Below, piece after piece: positions 1 through 9,440 of a stretch of 64,000 bases of DNA (the stretch's first letter is position 1; each line of letters opens with the position of its first letter). The notes beneath the pieces are model-generated. The model was not told the origin of the DNA. It saw nothing but the letters and a program-made list of their open reading frames with translations, and made no database searches. Source of the DNA: Fluctibacter corallii (GTDB lineage Bacteria; Pseudomonadota; Gammaproteobacteria; Enterobacterales; Alteromonadaceae); the NCBI RefSeq assembly GCF_025751585.1, contig NZ_JAOWKX010000008.1:62001-126000 (forward strand). Reading direction: 5' to 3'. The translations under genes were made by a program, and so were the position numbers.

Positions 1-494
1 GTGCGGGGGTGACGAAAGGTGCATTTTATTTTCACTTTAAAGACAAGAAGTCTCTAGGGATCAATGTATCAGAAAGGTACATTCATGCATTCAAAGTCTA
101 CTTTGGCGACGTTTTTAATAGCAGAAACAAAAGTGCAGCAGAGAGAATATACCAGTTTCACTTATCTGCCAGAGCCATGTTCGAGAAAGAGTATGGCCTG
201 ATTGGATGTCCAATGGGTAACTTGAGTCTCGAGTTGGCCACGGAAGATAAAGAGATACAAATGGCTTTAACACGCGGTTTTGAATTATTTACACGCGCAT
301 TCGAGTCACTTCTCGAAGACGGTGAAAAAGACGGAAGCATAACACTTACTCAGCCCAAAACTGCGTTTGCCTCCTTCATGGTGAATAGCTGGGAAGGGGC
401 AGTGCTACGAATGAAGGCAACACAGTCTTTATCACCCCTAGACAATTGGTACGCGACCCTCACCTCTCTTTTGGGAATTGAGACAATAACGTAA
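1..494 (+). CDS. TetR/AcrR family transcriptional regulator, 5'-truncated by window edge
   Basis: This is the C-terminal part of a TetR-type repressor. The reading frame is open from the first bases; the residues AGVTKGAFYFHFKDK are the end of the helix-turn-helix recognition region (the family pattern is GVxxGxFYxHFxxK), so the true start lies left of the window. The remaining ~150 residues form the ligand-binding domain, with a GCPMGN segment resembling NemR/AcuR-like regulators of electrophile or acrylate response. A glutathione S-transferase gene follows 96 bases downstream on the same strand, with a TetR-type palindrome between them, so local autoregulation and control of the transferase are likely. 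The family call is firm; the ligand is unknown. Confidence 0.85.
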   Translation, partial: AGVTKGAFYFHFKDKKSLGINVSERYIHAFKVYFGDVFNSRNKSAAERIYQFHLSARAMFEKEYGLIGCPMGNLSLELATEDKEIQMALTRGFELFTRAFESLLEDGEKDGSITLTQPKTAFASFMVNSWEGAVLRMKATQSLSPLDNWYATLTSLLGIETIT

Positions 495-542
495 ATCATC
501 TATAAAAATACGCATAAGCGTTTTTTATTTAAGTCAAAACAT

Positions 543-556
543 ACCGACCAGTCTGT
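543..556. promoter_or_regulatory. Candidate TetR-family operator
   Basis: The palindrome ACCGAC-CA-GTCTGT (half-sites ACnGAC/GTCnGT) lies 34 bases before the glutathione S-transferase start and just after the TetR-family gene. Sites with GAC/GTC half-sites are common for NemR-like TetR regulators. That the upstream regulator binds here is inferred from position and symmetry. Confidence 0.5.
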
Positions 557-590
557 TTTGTAATTATAAACGTGATTCAAGGAGAATCTT

Positions 591-1259
591 ATGAAAATGT
601 TTGGAGCCCCTATTTCCCCTTACTGCCGTAAAGTCCAACTCGTTATGGCCCATAAAGCCATTCCATTTGAGTGGGAGTTCGTTACGCCAGGCCCCGATAA
701 TCATAGCTACACCGAAATTAGTCCTATGGGCAAAATTCCAGCTATTCAAACTGAAGATGGCTTCACTCTTGCCGACTCTAGCGTCATCATCGCATATTTA
801 GAAAAACGCTTTCCAAATCATTCACTTTACCCCACAAACCCTGAGGATTATGCCAAGGCGTTATTTTTTGAAGAGTTTGCAGATACAGCGTTGAGCGAAG
901 CTTGCACGGGGCTATATTTTCAAAAGCGCATTGGTCCTTTAGCTTTTGGCCTCCCTACTAATGAAGATAAAGTATCAGAGATAATGGCGCGTTCATTGCC
1001 AAACGCGTTAGCTATTCTCGAAAGATTGCTGCCAGAAAATGGCTGGATAGTAAACAACCAATATTCTGTTGCGGATGTCGCAGTGGGCGCGATGCTCATC
1101 AGTTTGCCCCATATGGATATCGAAATAGATAATGGCACGTACCCTAAAACCAGCCAATTTCTCAACACTTTTATGCAAAGAGAAGAGGTAAAAACGCAAA
1201 TCGAGACCGAAAATTATGCATTTGCCACCTTTCAAAAACAAAGAATGCAAACCGCCTAA
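591..1259 (+). CDS. Glutathione S-transferase family protein
   Basis: A 222-residue cytosolic glutathione S-transferase. The N-terminal thioredoxin-like domain (about residues 1-80) begins MKMFGAPISPYCRKV and carries the glutathione-binding GKIPAI (cis-Pro) and ADSSVI segments; the helical C-terminal domain follows. The SPYC motif places a serine and a cysteine where catalytic residues of bacterial GSTs sit. The start is preceded by AAGGAG. It lies directly downstream of a TetR-type regulator and a palindromic operator, suggesting induction by an electrophilic compound. The substrate cannot be told from sequence. Confidence 0.88.
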   Translation: MKMFGAPISPYCRKVQLVMAHKAIPFEWEFVTPGPDNHSYTEISPMGKIPAIQTEDGFTLADSSVIIAYLEKRFPNHSLYPTNPEDYAKALFFEEFADTALSEACTGLYFQKRIGPLAFGLPTNEDKVSEIMARSLPNALAILERLLPENGWIVNNQYSVADVAVGAMLISLPHMDIEIDNGTYPKTSQFLNTFMQREEVKTQIETENYAFATFQKQRMQTA

Positions 1260-1439
1260 CATACCCATGCCTGATCTGGGAGTATAAGCGGATTAGGCAA
1301 AGCTACATTCGATCCAGACCACGCACAGCCAATATGTAGCGCGTGGTCATTCAAATTTCATGCTATTTTTTCCTCAAAAGACAACAGCGAGCGGCCATTA
1401 TTTAGCCCAAAGAGGGTTGATTTATCCTATCAATACGAT

Positions 1440-1459
1440 TACTGTATACATATACAGCA
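1440..1459. promoter_or_regulatory. LexA (SOS) box upstream of yebG
   Basis: The sequence TACTGTATACATATACAGCA matches the gammaproteobacterial LexA consensus (CTG, ten alternating A/T-rich bases, CAG) with the CTG at 1442-1444 and CAG at 1455-1457. It sits 37 bases before the yebG start, where it can block the promoter. Confidence 0.92.
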
Positions 1460-1496
1460 TCGATACTGACACACATCACATGACAGGAGCGAACAC

Positions 1497-1787
1497 ATGG
1501 CGATCATCATTAAATATGTCGTAGAGCACAAAGGGGTTGAAAAGTTGGTAACAACAGACAAAAAAGAGGCAGATAAATACGACAAAATGCTTGATGTAGC
1601 GGATAACCTTGCCGAATATATTTCTGCCAAAGGCATTAAGCTTGAAACTGACATATTAGAAGAATTGAGCATTGTATTGTCTAAGAATAAAGATGCGCTA
1701 GGCAAAATATTAAAAGGCAGTGCCGCAGAGAAAGTATTGGAAGAAGACAAAGCCGAAGTCGTTTCACTAGACAAAGTGGCTGAGTAA
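1497..1787 (+). CDS. yebG: YebG family DNA-damage-inducible protein
   Basis: A 96-residue protein with the YebG N-terminus (MAIIIKYVVEHKG, then a lysine-rich DKKEADKYDKMLD segment), the same length as Escherichia coli YebG. YebG is a small SOS-induced protein of unclear function. The start is preceded by CAGGAG and the gene is governed by a strong LexA box immediately upstream. The acidic C-terminal tail (EEDKAEVVSLDKVAE) is variable in the family. Confidence 0.9.
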   Translation: MAIIIKYVVEHKGVEKLVTTDKKEADKYDKMLDVADNLAEYISAKGIKLETDILEELSIVLSKNKDALGKILKGSAAEKVLEEDKAEVVSLDKVAE

Positions 1788-2089
1788 GTAAGGCATCTAG
1801 CTTTTGTAAGTTTATTGGTTGGCTTTTATGCATATTTGATGAAAGCCAGAACCTGTAAGCTTTTTGAGGGCTGAATGGGAGTACAAGCGCGTCTATGATC
1901 AAAATCAGACAATCTGATTGACGCAATTTCATGACTCCATCAGAAGCTTTATCTTGCTTGATAAACAACGTTACCTTTGTATCACGGACTGATGCATATT
2001 GCCTCTAATTTATCATCATTGGTCTTTACATGATTGATAAGACGATACGATTAAAGCACACTGGGTAAAAACAAACATGGACTTGTATT
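1788..2089. other. Intergenic region with inverted repeats
   Basis: There is no gene in these 302 bases. A perfect 7+7 inverted repeat AATCAGA-CAA-TCTGATT lies at 1903-1919, operator-like and without a T-run. A weaker GGCTTT/AAAGCC hairpin around 1833-1857 may help end yebG transcription. No clear sigma-70 promoter for the peptidase was identified by eye. Confidence 0.5.
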
Positions 2090-4033
2090 ATGAAATCAAT
2101 ACTGGCTGGCGTTAGTCTGGCTGCAACGGTATTTACGTTGTCGGCAACTGAAACCCGTACGCTTAACAACGGTAATTTAGTACTAGAAGGTATCCCACCT
2201 ATCCCTAAATCAACGGTTGAAGCGTTAAATCAATATCAGAACGTGCGTTCAGCACCGTTTCGTGCATTTACGCAAGATGGCGATAGTATCTATATTTCAA
2301 CGCGTTTTGGCGATGTGAGTCAGCTTCACAAAGTCAATATGCCTGGCGGCGCAAGGCAACAGTTAACTTTCTTTAAAGAGCCAATCGGATCCATTCAAAG
2401 ACAGCCTGATTCAGATCGAATTGCTTTCACAATGGATGCAGGAGGTAGTGAGAACGCACAGATATTTATCTTAGATCCCTCCTCTGGGACCACAAAAATG
2501 ATCTCTGATGGTGAATCACGCAATGGCGTAATCGAGTGGAGTAAAACTGGAGGTTTGCTGGCGTTTCAAAGTACAAAACGAAATGGTAGATCTAATGATA
2601 TTTGGATTAAAAATACAACATCTGACACCGACGCATCTCTCGCTCTCGCTTCAGAGGATGGAAGTTGGTGGGGCCCTATTGCATTTAGTCAAGACAACCA
2701 AACTTTACTTGTGCAGCAATATGTTAGCGCCAGCGATTCGCGTACCTACCTGGTGGATATCAAAAATCAGAACAAAACCCTACTGGATGGCAATGCCACC
2801 AATGTAAGCACGAATTTCGCATTGGCTTTAGATAAAAAAGATACTGGCTACTTTTTTTCGACAAACCAGAATGGAGAGTTCTCACAACTGGCATATCGCG
2901 AGTTCGCATCAAATAAACTCACGATAATCACAAAGGACATTCCTTGGGATGTCGACGGCTTTGCATTGAGCCATGACGGTACAAAGGCGGCTTTTGCTCT
3001 TAACGAAGACGGTATGAATACCGTTTATTTGCTAGACACTGCAACCTTTAAATATGAAAAAGTGAAAGGTTTGCCCGTGGGTTTAGTGGGCGGACTCACG
3101 TTTTCACCCGACGACACTAAACTAGGCATGACCTTGAATACCGCCAAAACACCGAGTGATAGCTTTTTACTGGCACTAGGTAAAAAACCACTAGAGTATG
3201 GAAAGTTAGTTAGGTGGACGTTTAGTGAAGTGGGCGGGCTTGATACAGACAAATTCTTTGAACCAACACTCGTTCGCTATCCTTCTTTTGATAATAGAGA
3301 TATTCCAGCCTTTGTTTACAAACCCGACACAAAACAAGATAAACCTTTTCCAGTCATAATTAGTATTCACGGTGGGCCAGAAGCTCAATTCCAGCCAGCG
3401 TTTAGAAGTACTTTTCAGTTATGGATGGACAAACTAGGTGCTGCGGTCATAGCGCCCAATGTAAGAGGCTCTTCGGGCTACGGAAAGGAATATATTAATC
3501 TTGATAATGGATTCCAGCGTGAAGACTCTGTAAAAGATATCGGAGCATTACTAGACTGGATTGCGACACAACCCGATCTTGATGAAAACCGTGTCGCTGT
3601 ATTTGGTGGCAGCTACGGTGGGTATATGGTACTTGCCAGCGCAGTACATTATAGCGATCGCTTGAACGCTGCTGTTGATATTGTGGGCATTTCAAACTTC
3701 GTTACCTTTCTAAAGAATACGAAGGACTATCGCCGAGACTTAAGACGCGTCGAATACGGAGATGAACGAGATCCCAAAATGCACGACTTTTTGCAACGCA
3801 TCAGTCCAAATAATAACGTCGATAAGATCAATATACCGATGTTCGTTGTGCAAGGAGAAAACGATCCTCGTGTTCCTGTAACAGAAGCAGAACAGATCGT
3901 AAAAGCACTTAGAGATAACGGAAAGTCTGTTTGGTATATGAATGCCCTCAATGAAGGCCACGGATACCGCAAAAAAGAAAATAAAGACGTTTACCAGCAA
4001 GCCGTCGTTTTATTTTTCGAGGAGTTCTTATAA
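2090..4033 (+). CDS. S9 family serine peptidase (prolyl oligopeptidase/acylaminoacyl peptidase type), secreted
   Basis: A 647-residue peptidase. An N-terminal signal peptide (MKSILAGVSLAATVFTLSA) predicts export to the periplasm. A WD40-like beta-propeller (about residues 60-370) precedes the alpha/beta-hydrolase domain (about 390-647). The catalytic serine is in GGSYGGYM (near residue 508), the aspartate in ENDPRVP and the histidine in EGHGYRKKEN. The ISIHGGPE oxyanion-hole segment is present. Full length for the family. It stands alone, with the convergent flagellin gene downstream. It probably degrades oligopeptides; exact specificity is not predictable. Confidence 0.9.
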   Translation: MKSILAGVSLAATVFTLSATETRTLNNGNLVLEGIPPIPKSTVEALNQYQNVRSAPFRAFTQDGDSIYISTRFGDVSQLHKVNMPGGARQQLTFFKEPIGSIQRQPDSDRIAFTMDAGGSENAQIFILDPSSGTTKMISDGESRNGVIEWSKTGGLLAFQSTKRNGRSNDIWIKNTTSDTDASLALASEDGSWWGPIAFSQDNQTLLVQQYVSASDSRTYLVDIKNQNKTLLDGNATNVSTNFALALDKKDTGYFFSTNQNGEFSQLAYREFASNKLTIITKDIPWDVDGFALSHDGTKAAFALNEDGMNTVYLLDTATFKYEKVKGLPVGLVGGLTFSPDDTKLGMTLNTAKTPSDSFLLALGKKPLEYGKLVRWTFSEVGGLDTDKFFEPTLVRYPSFDNRDIPAFVYKPDTKQDKPFPVIISIHGGPEAQFQPAFRSTFQLWMDKLGAAVIAPNVRGSSGYGKEYINLDNGFQREDSVKDIGALLDWIATQPDLDENRVAVFGGSYGGYMVLASAVHYSDRLNAAVDIVGISNFVTFLKNTKDYRRDLRRVEYGDERDPKMHDFLQRISPNNNVDKINIPMFVVQGENDPRVPVTEAEQIVKALRDNGKSVWYMNALNEGHGYRKKENKDVYQQAVVLFFEEFL

Positions 4034-4263
4034 CCCCATGATTAATGACTAAACGCCAACAAACTAAGCAAGCTTGTTAAGAAATCCAGAGGGTGGGCGC
4101 ACCCTCTCCTTCTGGTTGTCGACCGACAACCCAACAATTGCAGCCTCGACTCCCCAACATACTGTCGAAGAAAGAATCCAAGAGCGAAATTGACCAAACC
4201 TATAGTTATCCAAGCGCATCACTTGAAGAAACCTAAACATCAACCAGTTCAAACGAAATAAGC

Positions 4264-4294
4264 CAAAAAAAGGCCAAACATTCGTCTGGCCTTT
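4264..4294 (-). terminator. Rho-independent terminator of the flagellin gene
   Basis: The stem AAAGGCCA/TGGCCTTT (4269-4276 with 4287-4294) is followed on the minus strand by a run of T (4264-4271 read as complement). It lies 39 bases past the flagellin stop. Confidence 0.8.
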
Positions 4295-4332
4295 GTGCTT
4301 CTACACTCGATTGAGAGGGCGTGTCTAGAAGA

Positions 4333-5157
4333 TTACCCTAGTAGTGATAGTGCCGCTTGCGGACGTTGGTTCGCCTGCGACAATACCGTCTGACTCGCCT
4401 GCTGAATAATCTGGTTACGTGTCAATTCAGCCGTCTCTGACGCAAAATCTGTGTCTTTAATTCGTGAACGTGCCCCTGAGACGTTCTCTGAGATATTACT
4501 CAGGTTTCTGATTGTTGACTGGAAGCGGTTTTGAAGCGCACCCAAATCTGCTCGTGCTGAGCCTATCATCGATATCGCTGCATCAACTGCCGCTAATGTC
4601 GCTGATGCTTGCGCAGCGGTTGCCACTGAGTTCGTACCCAGACCCAAACCAGACGTACCATATCCACCTGTACGAGATAAGTTCACACTGATAGTTTGAC
4701 CACCATTGGCCCCCACTAAGAACGCGGCTGAATACCCACCTGTTAATAGGTCTACCCCTGCAAACTGTGTGGTTTGAGCTACACGTGAAATCTCAGTTTT
4801 TAGTGCATCTACTTCTTTTTGAAGCGCTGCACGGTCGGCTGATGTATTGATACCATTTTGTGATTGTACCGCGAGTTGACGAATGCGCTGTAAGCTTGAT
4901 GTTACTTCTTGCATCGCGCCTTCTGCTGTTTGCGTCAGTGAAATGGCATCATTCGCATTACGTACCGCTTGATCTAAGCCTTGAACCTGAGACGTCATGC
5001 GGTCTGTAATTTGCAAACCCGCCGCATCATCTGCCGCACGGTTAATACGAAAACCTGAAGATAAACGCTCAAACGATGTATTTAATCGTTGTGATACATC
5101 AAACAGCTGACGCTGCGCATTCAATGACGATACGTTAGTATTTACGAACATAGACAT
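4333..5157 (-). CDS. Flagellin
   Basis: A 274-residue flagellin, short but complete. The conserved N-terminal D0/D1 region ([32 protein letters not shown]) and C-terminal D1/D0 region ([18 protein letters not shown], ending ALSLLG) flank a short central domain. Flagellins are exported by the flagellar type III apparatus and polymerise into the filament. It stands alone, with no chaperone, cap or other flagellar genes nearby, so it is probably one of several filament genes in the genome. GAGG lies about 10 bases before the chosen ATG. A sigma-28 promoter was sought upstream, but no convincing match was seen. Confidence 0.95.
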   Translation of the reverse strand: MSMFVNTNVSSLNAQRQLFDVSQRLNTSFERLSSGFRINRAADDAAGLQITDRMTSQVQGLDQAVRNANDAISLTQTAEGAMQEVTSSLQRIRQLAVQSQNGINTSADRAALQKEVDALKTEISRVAQTTQFAGVDLLTGGYSAAFLVGANGGQTISVNLSRTGGYGTSGLGLGTNSVATAAQASATLAAVDAAISMIGSARADLGALQNRFQSTIRNLSNISENVSGARSRIKDTDFASETAELTRNQIIQQASQTVLSQANQRPQAALSLLG

Positions 5158-5592
5158 AATATAACTACCTCACACTCTCAGTCCGGCGGTGTATGCCGGC
5201 AACCTGTATATCAGGTTGAAAAAACACTGCTAGCGCAATACTTCCGATTATATCCGGGTTATTGACACTGCCCTCTCGTGTATAGTTATCGTCTGTTCAA
5301 AAAATAACCTTAGGAATTTTTTCGCCGCAAACTCAATTTTTACGGCAATATGCCACCCCAACACTTATAAATAATTGTTTTAAAACATATTTAAGAGGGG
5401 CGAATAATTGCCGTCTTTAATTTAAATTTGCCGAAAATGTCAACAACTCAGAGAGAGGAGTTAGAAAATGTGGCTTATAACAAGTAGATAGCCATTCCTA
5501 TTGGGACTCCCACTTTTACGTTTTTTTGCCAATTGGGCTTATAAGGACCGAGCGATTTGGAAACAACAAACAGCCAATGAACAATATAAAAG
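5158..5592. other. Flagellin upstream / aroG downstream intergenic region
   Basis: These 435 bases hold the leader of the flagellin gene (minus strand), which is AT-rich and has a CCGGCGGTGTATGCCGG hairpin at about 5183-5199. The part near 5503-5540 carries a short sequence nearly identical to an internal stretch of the adjacent DAHP synthase gene, split by 8 extra bases. No intact gene is seen here. Confidence 0.5.
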
Positions 5593-5619
5593 AAAAAACC
5601 ACTCTAAAAGAGTGGTTTT
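5593..5619 (-). terminator. Rho-independent terminator of the DAHP synthase gene
   Basis: The strong hairpin AAAACCACTCT/AGAGTGGTTTT (5595-5605 with 5609-5619, loop AAA) is followed by T residues on the minus strand. It lies about 30 bases past the DAHP synthase stop codon. Confidence 0.85.
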
Positions 5620-5648
5620 CGCTATATAAACAATGCAATGTTAACGGA

Positions 5649-6998
5649 TTATTCAGCCGATTTTCGAAGGTAATCTGATACAAGGAACGCCATTTCCAAT
5701 ACCTGATCGGCATTTAAACGAGGATCGCACTGGGTCTTGTACGCTTGTGCCAAATCATCATCACTTATTTGATAAGCCCCACCCGTACACTCCGTTACAT
5801 GTTGGCCAGTCATTTCTAAGTGAATGCCTCCAGCATGCGTGCCTTCAGCCTTGTGTGCAGCAAAGAATTGCTGAATTTCACGCAAAATGTCATCAAAATT
5901 TCGGGTTTTATAACCGCTTGATGCCTTTTTCGTGTTTCCGTGCATGGGATCTGAACTCCATACCACTTTACGCCCTTCTTCTTTTACGCGTCGCAAAAGT
6001 CGAGGAAGGTTATCTTCAAGGGTATCGGCTCCCATCCGCGTGATTAAGGTCAATCGACCCGCTTCATTGTTGGGGTTTAACGCGTCAATCAGTCGAATAA
6101 GTTCATCGCCTTGCATAGATGGACCCACTTTTACGCCAATTGGGTTATGAATCCCGCGGAAGAACTCCACGTGAGCATGATCCAGCTGGCGTGTGCGTTC
6201 ACCAATCCAGAGCATATGTGCTGAACAGTTGTACGGTTTACCCGAAAGAGTATCGATACGTGTTAGTGCTTGCTCGTAATTTAGTAGCAATGCTTCGTGA
6301 GAAGTAAATAAACTGGTTTCATGTAAAGTGGCGGTATTCTTGCTGTTTAAACCAATAACATCCATGAATGACAATGTATCTTGAATCCGATCAGCAATAT
6401 CTTGATAACGATCTTTAAGTGGATTGCTCTCTAGGAAGCCCATATTCCAACGATTAACTTGATGCAAATCTGCCAATCCGCCCTGAGCAAATGCTCGCAG
6501 CAGATTAAGAGTAGATGCTGAACGGTGGTAGGCTTCTAGTAATCGGTCGGGATCAGGTTTACGCGCAGCTTCTGTAAACTCAAAGCTGTTGATAATGTCG
6601 CCACGATAACTGGGTAACGAAACGCCGTTAATAGTTTCTAAGTTTGAAGAACGCGGCTTGGCATATTGCCCAGCCATTCTCGCAACCTTGGTAACAGGGC
6701 AACGGCCAGCAAACGTTAACACAATGGCCATTTGCAAAATGACTTTAAACGTGTCTCGAATTTTAGGTGCGTTAAATTCTGCAAATGACTCTGCACAATC
6801 CCCGCCTTGTAACAAAAAGCCATTGCCTTCGGCAACATGACCAAGTTGCTGATATAGCTCTCGGGTTTCTTCAGCAAAAACGAGTGGTGGATAACTCTTT
6901 AATTTATCTTCCACCATTTTCAAATGGTGTTTATCTTCGTACTCTGGTTGCTGCAAAATTGGCTTAGTGCGCCAACTATCTATTTTCCACTCACTCAC
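5649..6998 (-). CDS. Class II 3-deoxy-7-phosphoheptulonate synthase (DAHP synthase)
   Basis: A 449-residue class II (plant/mycobacterial-type) DAHP synthase. It condenses phosphoenolpyruvate and erythrose 4-phosphate in the first step of the shikimate pathway. Family signatures are QGGDCAESF (about residue 64), the GQYAKPRSS substrate-binding segment, [13 protein letters not shown], and the metal/substrate residues in DPMHGNT and [12 protein letters not shown]. Length and colinearity are complete. It has its own terminator and is flanked by unrelated genes, so it is probably monocistronic. Class II enzymes often coexist with class I AroF/G/H paralogues; no leader peptide was noticed. Confidence 0.95.
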   Translation of the reverse strand: MSEWKIDSWRTKPILQQPEYEDKHHLKMVEDKLKSYPPLVFAEETRELYQQLGHVAEGNGFLLQGGDCAESFAEFNAPKIRDTFKVILQMAIVLTFAGRCPVTKVARMAGQYAKPRSSNLETINGVSLPSYRGDIINSFEFTEAARKPDPDRLLEAYHRSASTLNLLRAFAQGGLADLHQVNRWNMGFLESNPLKDRYQDIADRIQDTLSFMDVIGLNSKNTATLHETSLFTSHEALLLNYEQALTRIDTLSGKPYNCSAHMLWIGERTRQLDHAHVEFFRGIHNPIGVKVGPSMQGDELIRLIDALNPNNEAGRLTLITRMGADTLEDNLPRLLRRVKEEGRKVVWSSDPMHGNTKKASSGYKTRNFDDILREIQQFFAAHKAEGTHAGGIHLEMTGQHVTECTGGAYQISDDDLAQAYKTQCDPRLNADQVLEMAFLVSDYLRKSAE

Positions 6999-7132
6999 GG
7001 ATTATCCTTGTTTAAATCTTTGTATAAGGAATGACTCAAGTGTAGTTCCTAGACTACTCCTACGCTTTGGTTTTCTAATGATACCGAGGGAAAATTACGG
7101 GATCTGAAAGAAAATTTCAATCTTCTTCCGCG

Positions 7133-7873
7133 TTATTCTAGACAAGTTTGAAATAATGCGTGATCTTGGGTTATATCGAATCGTTGAACGTGGCAAGAAA
7201 ATACCTCGGAAAGGCGCAAAGGATCTAGCACATCTTTGGTATTGCCAGATGCGTGTAGGCCCCCGTCTTTCATTAACCACACGGTATCTGCGTAGTGAAG
7301 CGCATGGTTTAGATCGTGATGACTAATGATCAGAGTATTACCCTGCTTCGTTAATTGTGCAAAAAGTTCGAACAACAACAATTGATGCCGATAGTCTAGC
7401 CCCTGACAAGGTTCATCTAAAAGAACCAACGCCTCACCCCGCTCAAGCGCGCCGACAACTTGAAGTAAACAACGTAATATTTGTACACGCCGCATTTCAC
7501 CACCTGAGAGCTGGTTAATCGGGCGATGCATAAACGTGTGGATCTCCAGTGCATGCTCTAGGTAATCTGGGATGCTTAAGCGTTGACCAAAAAAGGAAAC
7601 ACTCTCTTTAACGGTTAAATTGAATGCGGTGTTTTGTTGCTGTTGTTGAAAGCACCTGAACTGGGCTAATGCGTCCACACTATACGTGTTTATCGCTGCA
7701 TCACGAATTAACACCTGTCCGGTATCGGGGATCAGTAACCCCGCGATAAGTGACAATAAGGTTGACTTCCCTGCACCATTTGGGCCCAAAATATGACAAC
7801 TGTGTCCCGATGGAATGCTGCCCGTGACGGATACCACACGTTGCTTGATACTTACATCATGTAAAGAAATCAC
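7133..7873 (-). CDS. BtuD-like ABC transporter ATP-binding protein (haem/cobalamin/iron-chelate uptake)
   Basis: A 246-residue nucleotide-binding subunit of a FecCD/BtuCD-type importer. Walker A is GPNGAGKSTL (about residue 33), the signature motif is LSGGEMRRVQ, Walker B is ALVLLDEPCQGLD and the switch histidine is in IISHHDL. It directly abuts the permease gene upstream, so the two make one transporter. No periplasmic binding protein gene is adjacent, so the substrate (vitamin B12, haem or siderophore) is inferred only from family. No cobalamin riboswitch was seen. Confidence 0.85.
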   Translation of the reverse strand: MISLHDVSIKQRVVSVTGSIPSGHSCHILGPNGAGKSTLLSLIAGLLIPDTGQVLIRDAAINTYSVDALAQFRCFQQQQQNTAFNLTVKESVSFFGQRLSIPDYLEHALEIHTFMHRPINQLSGGEMRRVQILRCLLQVVGALERGEALVLLDEPCQGLDYRHQLLLFELFAQLTKQGNTLIISHHDLNHALHYADTVWLMKDGGLHASGNTKDVLDPLRLSEVFSCHVQRFDITQDHALFQTCLE

Positions 7874-8833
7874 CTACGTCTGTCCTTTGCTCAAGCGAAT
7901 GACCGACCACAGAAATAATGGCCCGCCGATACTTGCCGTTAACATGGATACTGGAACTAACATTGTCACAAATTGCGTATTGATGAGTGCGATTGCCAGC
8001 ATCAGCATAGCGCCAACCATCGCCGATGCAGGCAAAACAAAACGATTATCAAAACCAGCAATATTACGTATTAAGTGAGGCACTAAAAGACCAACAAAGG
8101 CAATCGACCCCGCTATAGACACGGCAATGCCGACAAGTAGTGCACACACTAACAACATAATTCCATTGAACCATGATACATCAAGCCCTTTTAACCGCGC
8201 TTCTGTCGCACCGAAATAGAACCAGTTTAATCGCGTGCCTTGTCGCAACAGCCAAGTTAAAAGGCCAACTGCCACAGGCGCAGCAAAAAGCAGTACGGTC
8301 CAATCTGCTTGATGCAAACTTCCCATCAGCCAAAAGGTCAGATTTCGCATTGACTCAGCGTCTGAAATCAAATGTAGCCAAGCAACGATAGCTCCAGCAA
8401 TGGTTGATATGCCTATGCCTGCCAAAATCACCGCACTGTGCACACCAGGCAATGCTCTGGAAATACGATAAATAACCAGCGTGCTGCCAACCGCCCCAAT
8501 AAAGCACGCCAATGGCAATATATACGCACCATATTCAGCTAACCAAGCCTCACCTATCAATAGTACAACAGCCGCACACACGCTCGCGCCGCTGGTAATG
8601 CCAATAATACCGGGATCAGCAAGGGGATTTTTTAATACCACCTGCAATGCCGCCGAGCTCGTCGCCAAGGCTGCACCCACGATAATTGACGTTATGACCA
8701 ATGGAAGCCGTAAATCTAATACAATACGTTGTTCAATAGCAGAAAAAGGAAATGACATTCCCCATAAAAGCGTGGTTCCGCCTAGCGCTAACATAGCAAT
8801 CAGTAAGGCACTGAGGAGAGGCGCTTTTGCCAT
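7874..8833 (-). CDS. FecCD/BtuC-family ABC transporter permease
   Basis: A 319-residue inner-membrane permease with about ten hydrophobic segments. FecCD-family features include LRLPLVITSIIVGAALATS near the N-terminus, NPLADPGIIGITSGA (about residues 69-83) and GLLVPHLIRNIAG (about residues 248-260), which couples to the ATPase. It ends immediately before the ATP-binding subunit and begins two bases after the phosphatase gene, so the three genes probably form one transcript. The substrate is likely a metal chelate or cobalamin. Confidence 0.88.
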   Translation of the reverse strand: MAKAPLLSALLIAMLALGGTTLLWGMSFPFSAIEQRIVLDLRLPLVITSIIVGAALATSSAALQVVLKNPLADPGIIGITSGASVCAAVVLLIGEAWLAEYGAYILPLACFIGAVGSTLVIYRISRALPGVHSAVILAGIGISTIAGAIVAWLHLISDAESMRNLTFWLMGSLHQADWTVLLFAAPVAVGLLTWLLRQGTRLNWFYFGATEARLKGLDVSWFNGIMLLVCALLVGIAVSIAGSIAFVGLLVPHLIRNIAGFDNRFVLPASAMVGAMLMLAIALINTQFVTMLVPVSMLTASIGGPLFLWSVIRLSKGQT

Positions 8834-8835
8834 CG

Positions 8836-9318
8836 TTAGCGGATCCCCGCTTGTTCGCGAATGTGAACCACCAAACCATCAGAGGCTGCTTCAATTAAAT
8901 CGAGTACATATTCAAACCCTTTACTTCCACCAAAGTAAGGATCGGGGACAATCGAGTCTGCTGTGTTGGCATAATCCATCATTAACACCAATTTATGTGA
9001 AAACGCATCTGGACTGCGGCCTTGTAAATTGCGCAAGTTGTCTTCATCCATACAAATAATCAGATCAAACTCCTCAAAATCTGTATCGACTACTTTACGA
9101 CTGTACATGTTATCGAAGTTATAGCCACGTGCCTCGCCTGCTTGGCGGCTTCGCTCGTCGGGGGGACTACCCTCGTGGTGACCAATTGTCCCCGCAGAAT
9201 CAATGCGTACTTGCAACCCTAGCATGTCGGCTTTGTGTCTAAATACCGCTTCTGCTGTGGGAGAACGGCAAATGTTTCCCATACATACGAATAAGACTGA
9301 ATCGATTGTGTTTGCCAT
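8836..9318 (-). CDS. Low-molecular-weight protein tyrosine phosphatase
   Basis: A 160-residue phosphatase with the P-loop VCMGNICRSPTAE (CX5RS) at residues 11-23 and the general-acid loop DPYFGG (about residue 128). Family members dephosphorylate phosphotyrosine on proteins; in Gram-negatives, Wzb-type members often reverse BY-kinases of exopolysaccharide export, though other roles exist. It heads a three-gene run with the ABC transporter (2-base gap). No BY-kinase gene is nearby, so its partner is unknown. Confidence 0.92.
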   Translation of the reverse strand: MANTIDSVLFVCMGNICRSPTAEAVFRHKADMLGLQVRIDSAGTIGHHEGSPPDERSRQAGEARGYNFDNMYSRKVVDTDFEEFDLIICMDEDNLRNLQGRSPDAFSHKLVLMMDYANTADSIVPDPYFGGSKGFEYVLDLIEAASDGLVVHIREQAGIR

Positions 9319-9440
9319 GTAATAAACCTTTATAAACAGCGAGCTTTAGGATGGTAAAGTACGTTGCTTTCACCACGCGCTAGGAAATCTATTTTAACGC
9401 TCTATAATGAGGCGTCTATCAAAAATAGAGGAAATTTTCT

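Noticed and set aside
5221..5340. Sigma-28 or sigma-54 promoter for the flagellin gene
   Set aside because: Candidates such as CCCGGATATAATCGG and GGCGAAAA with TAAA did not have correct spacing or sequence for either consensus.
7095..7280. Open frame overlapping the end of the BtuD-like gene
   Set aside because: It overlaps the real gene in another frame and has no recognisable domain or ribosome-binding site.
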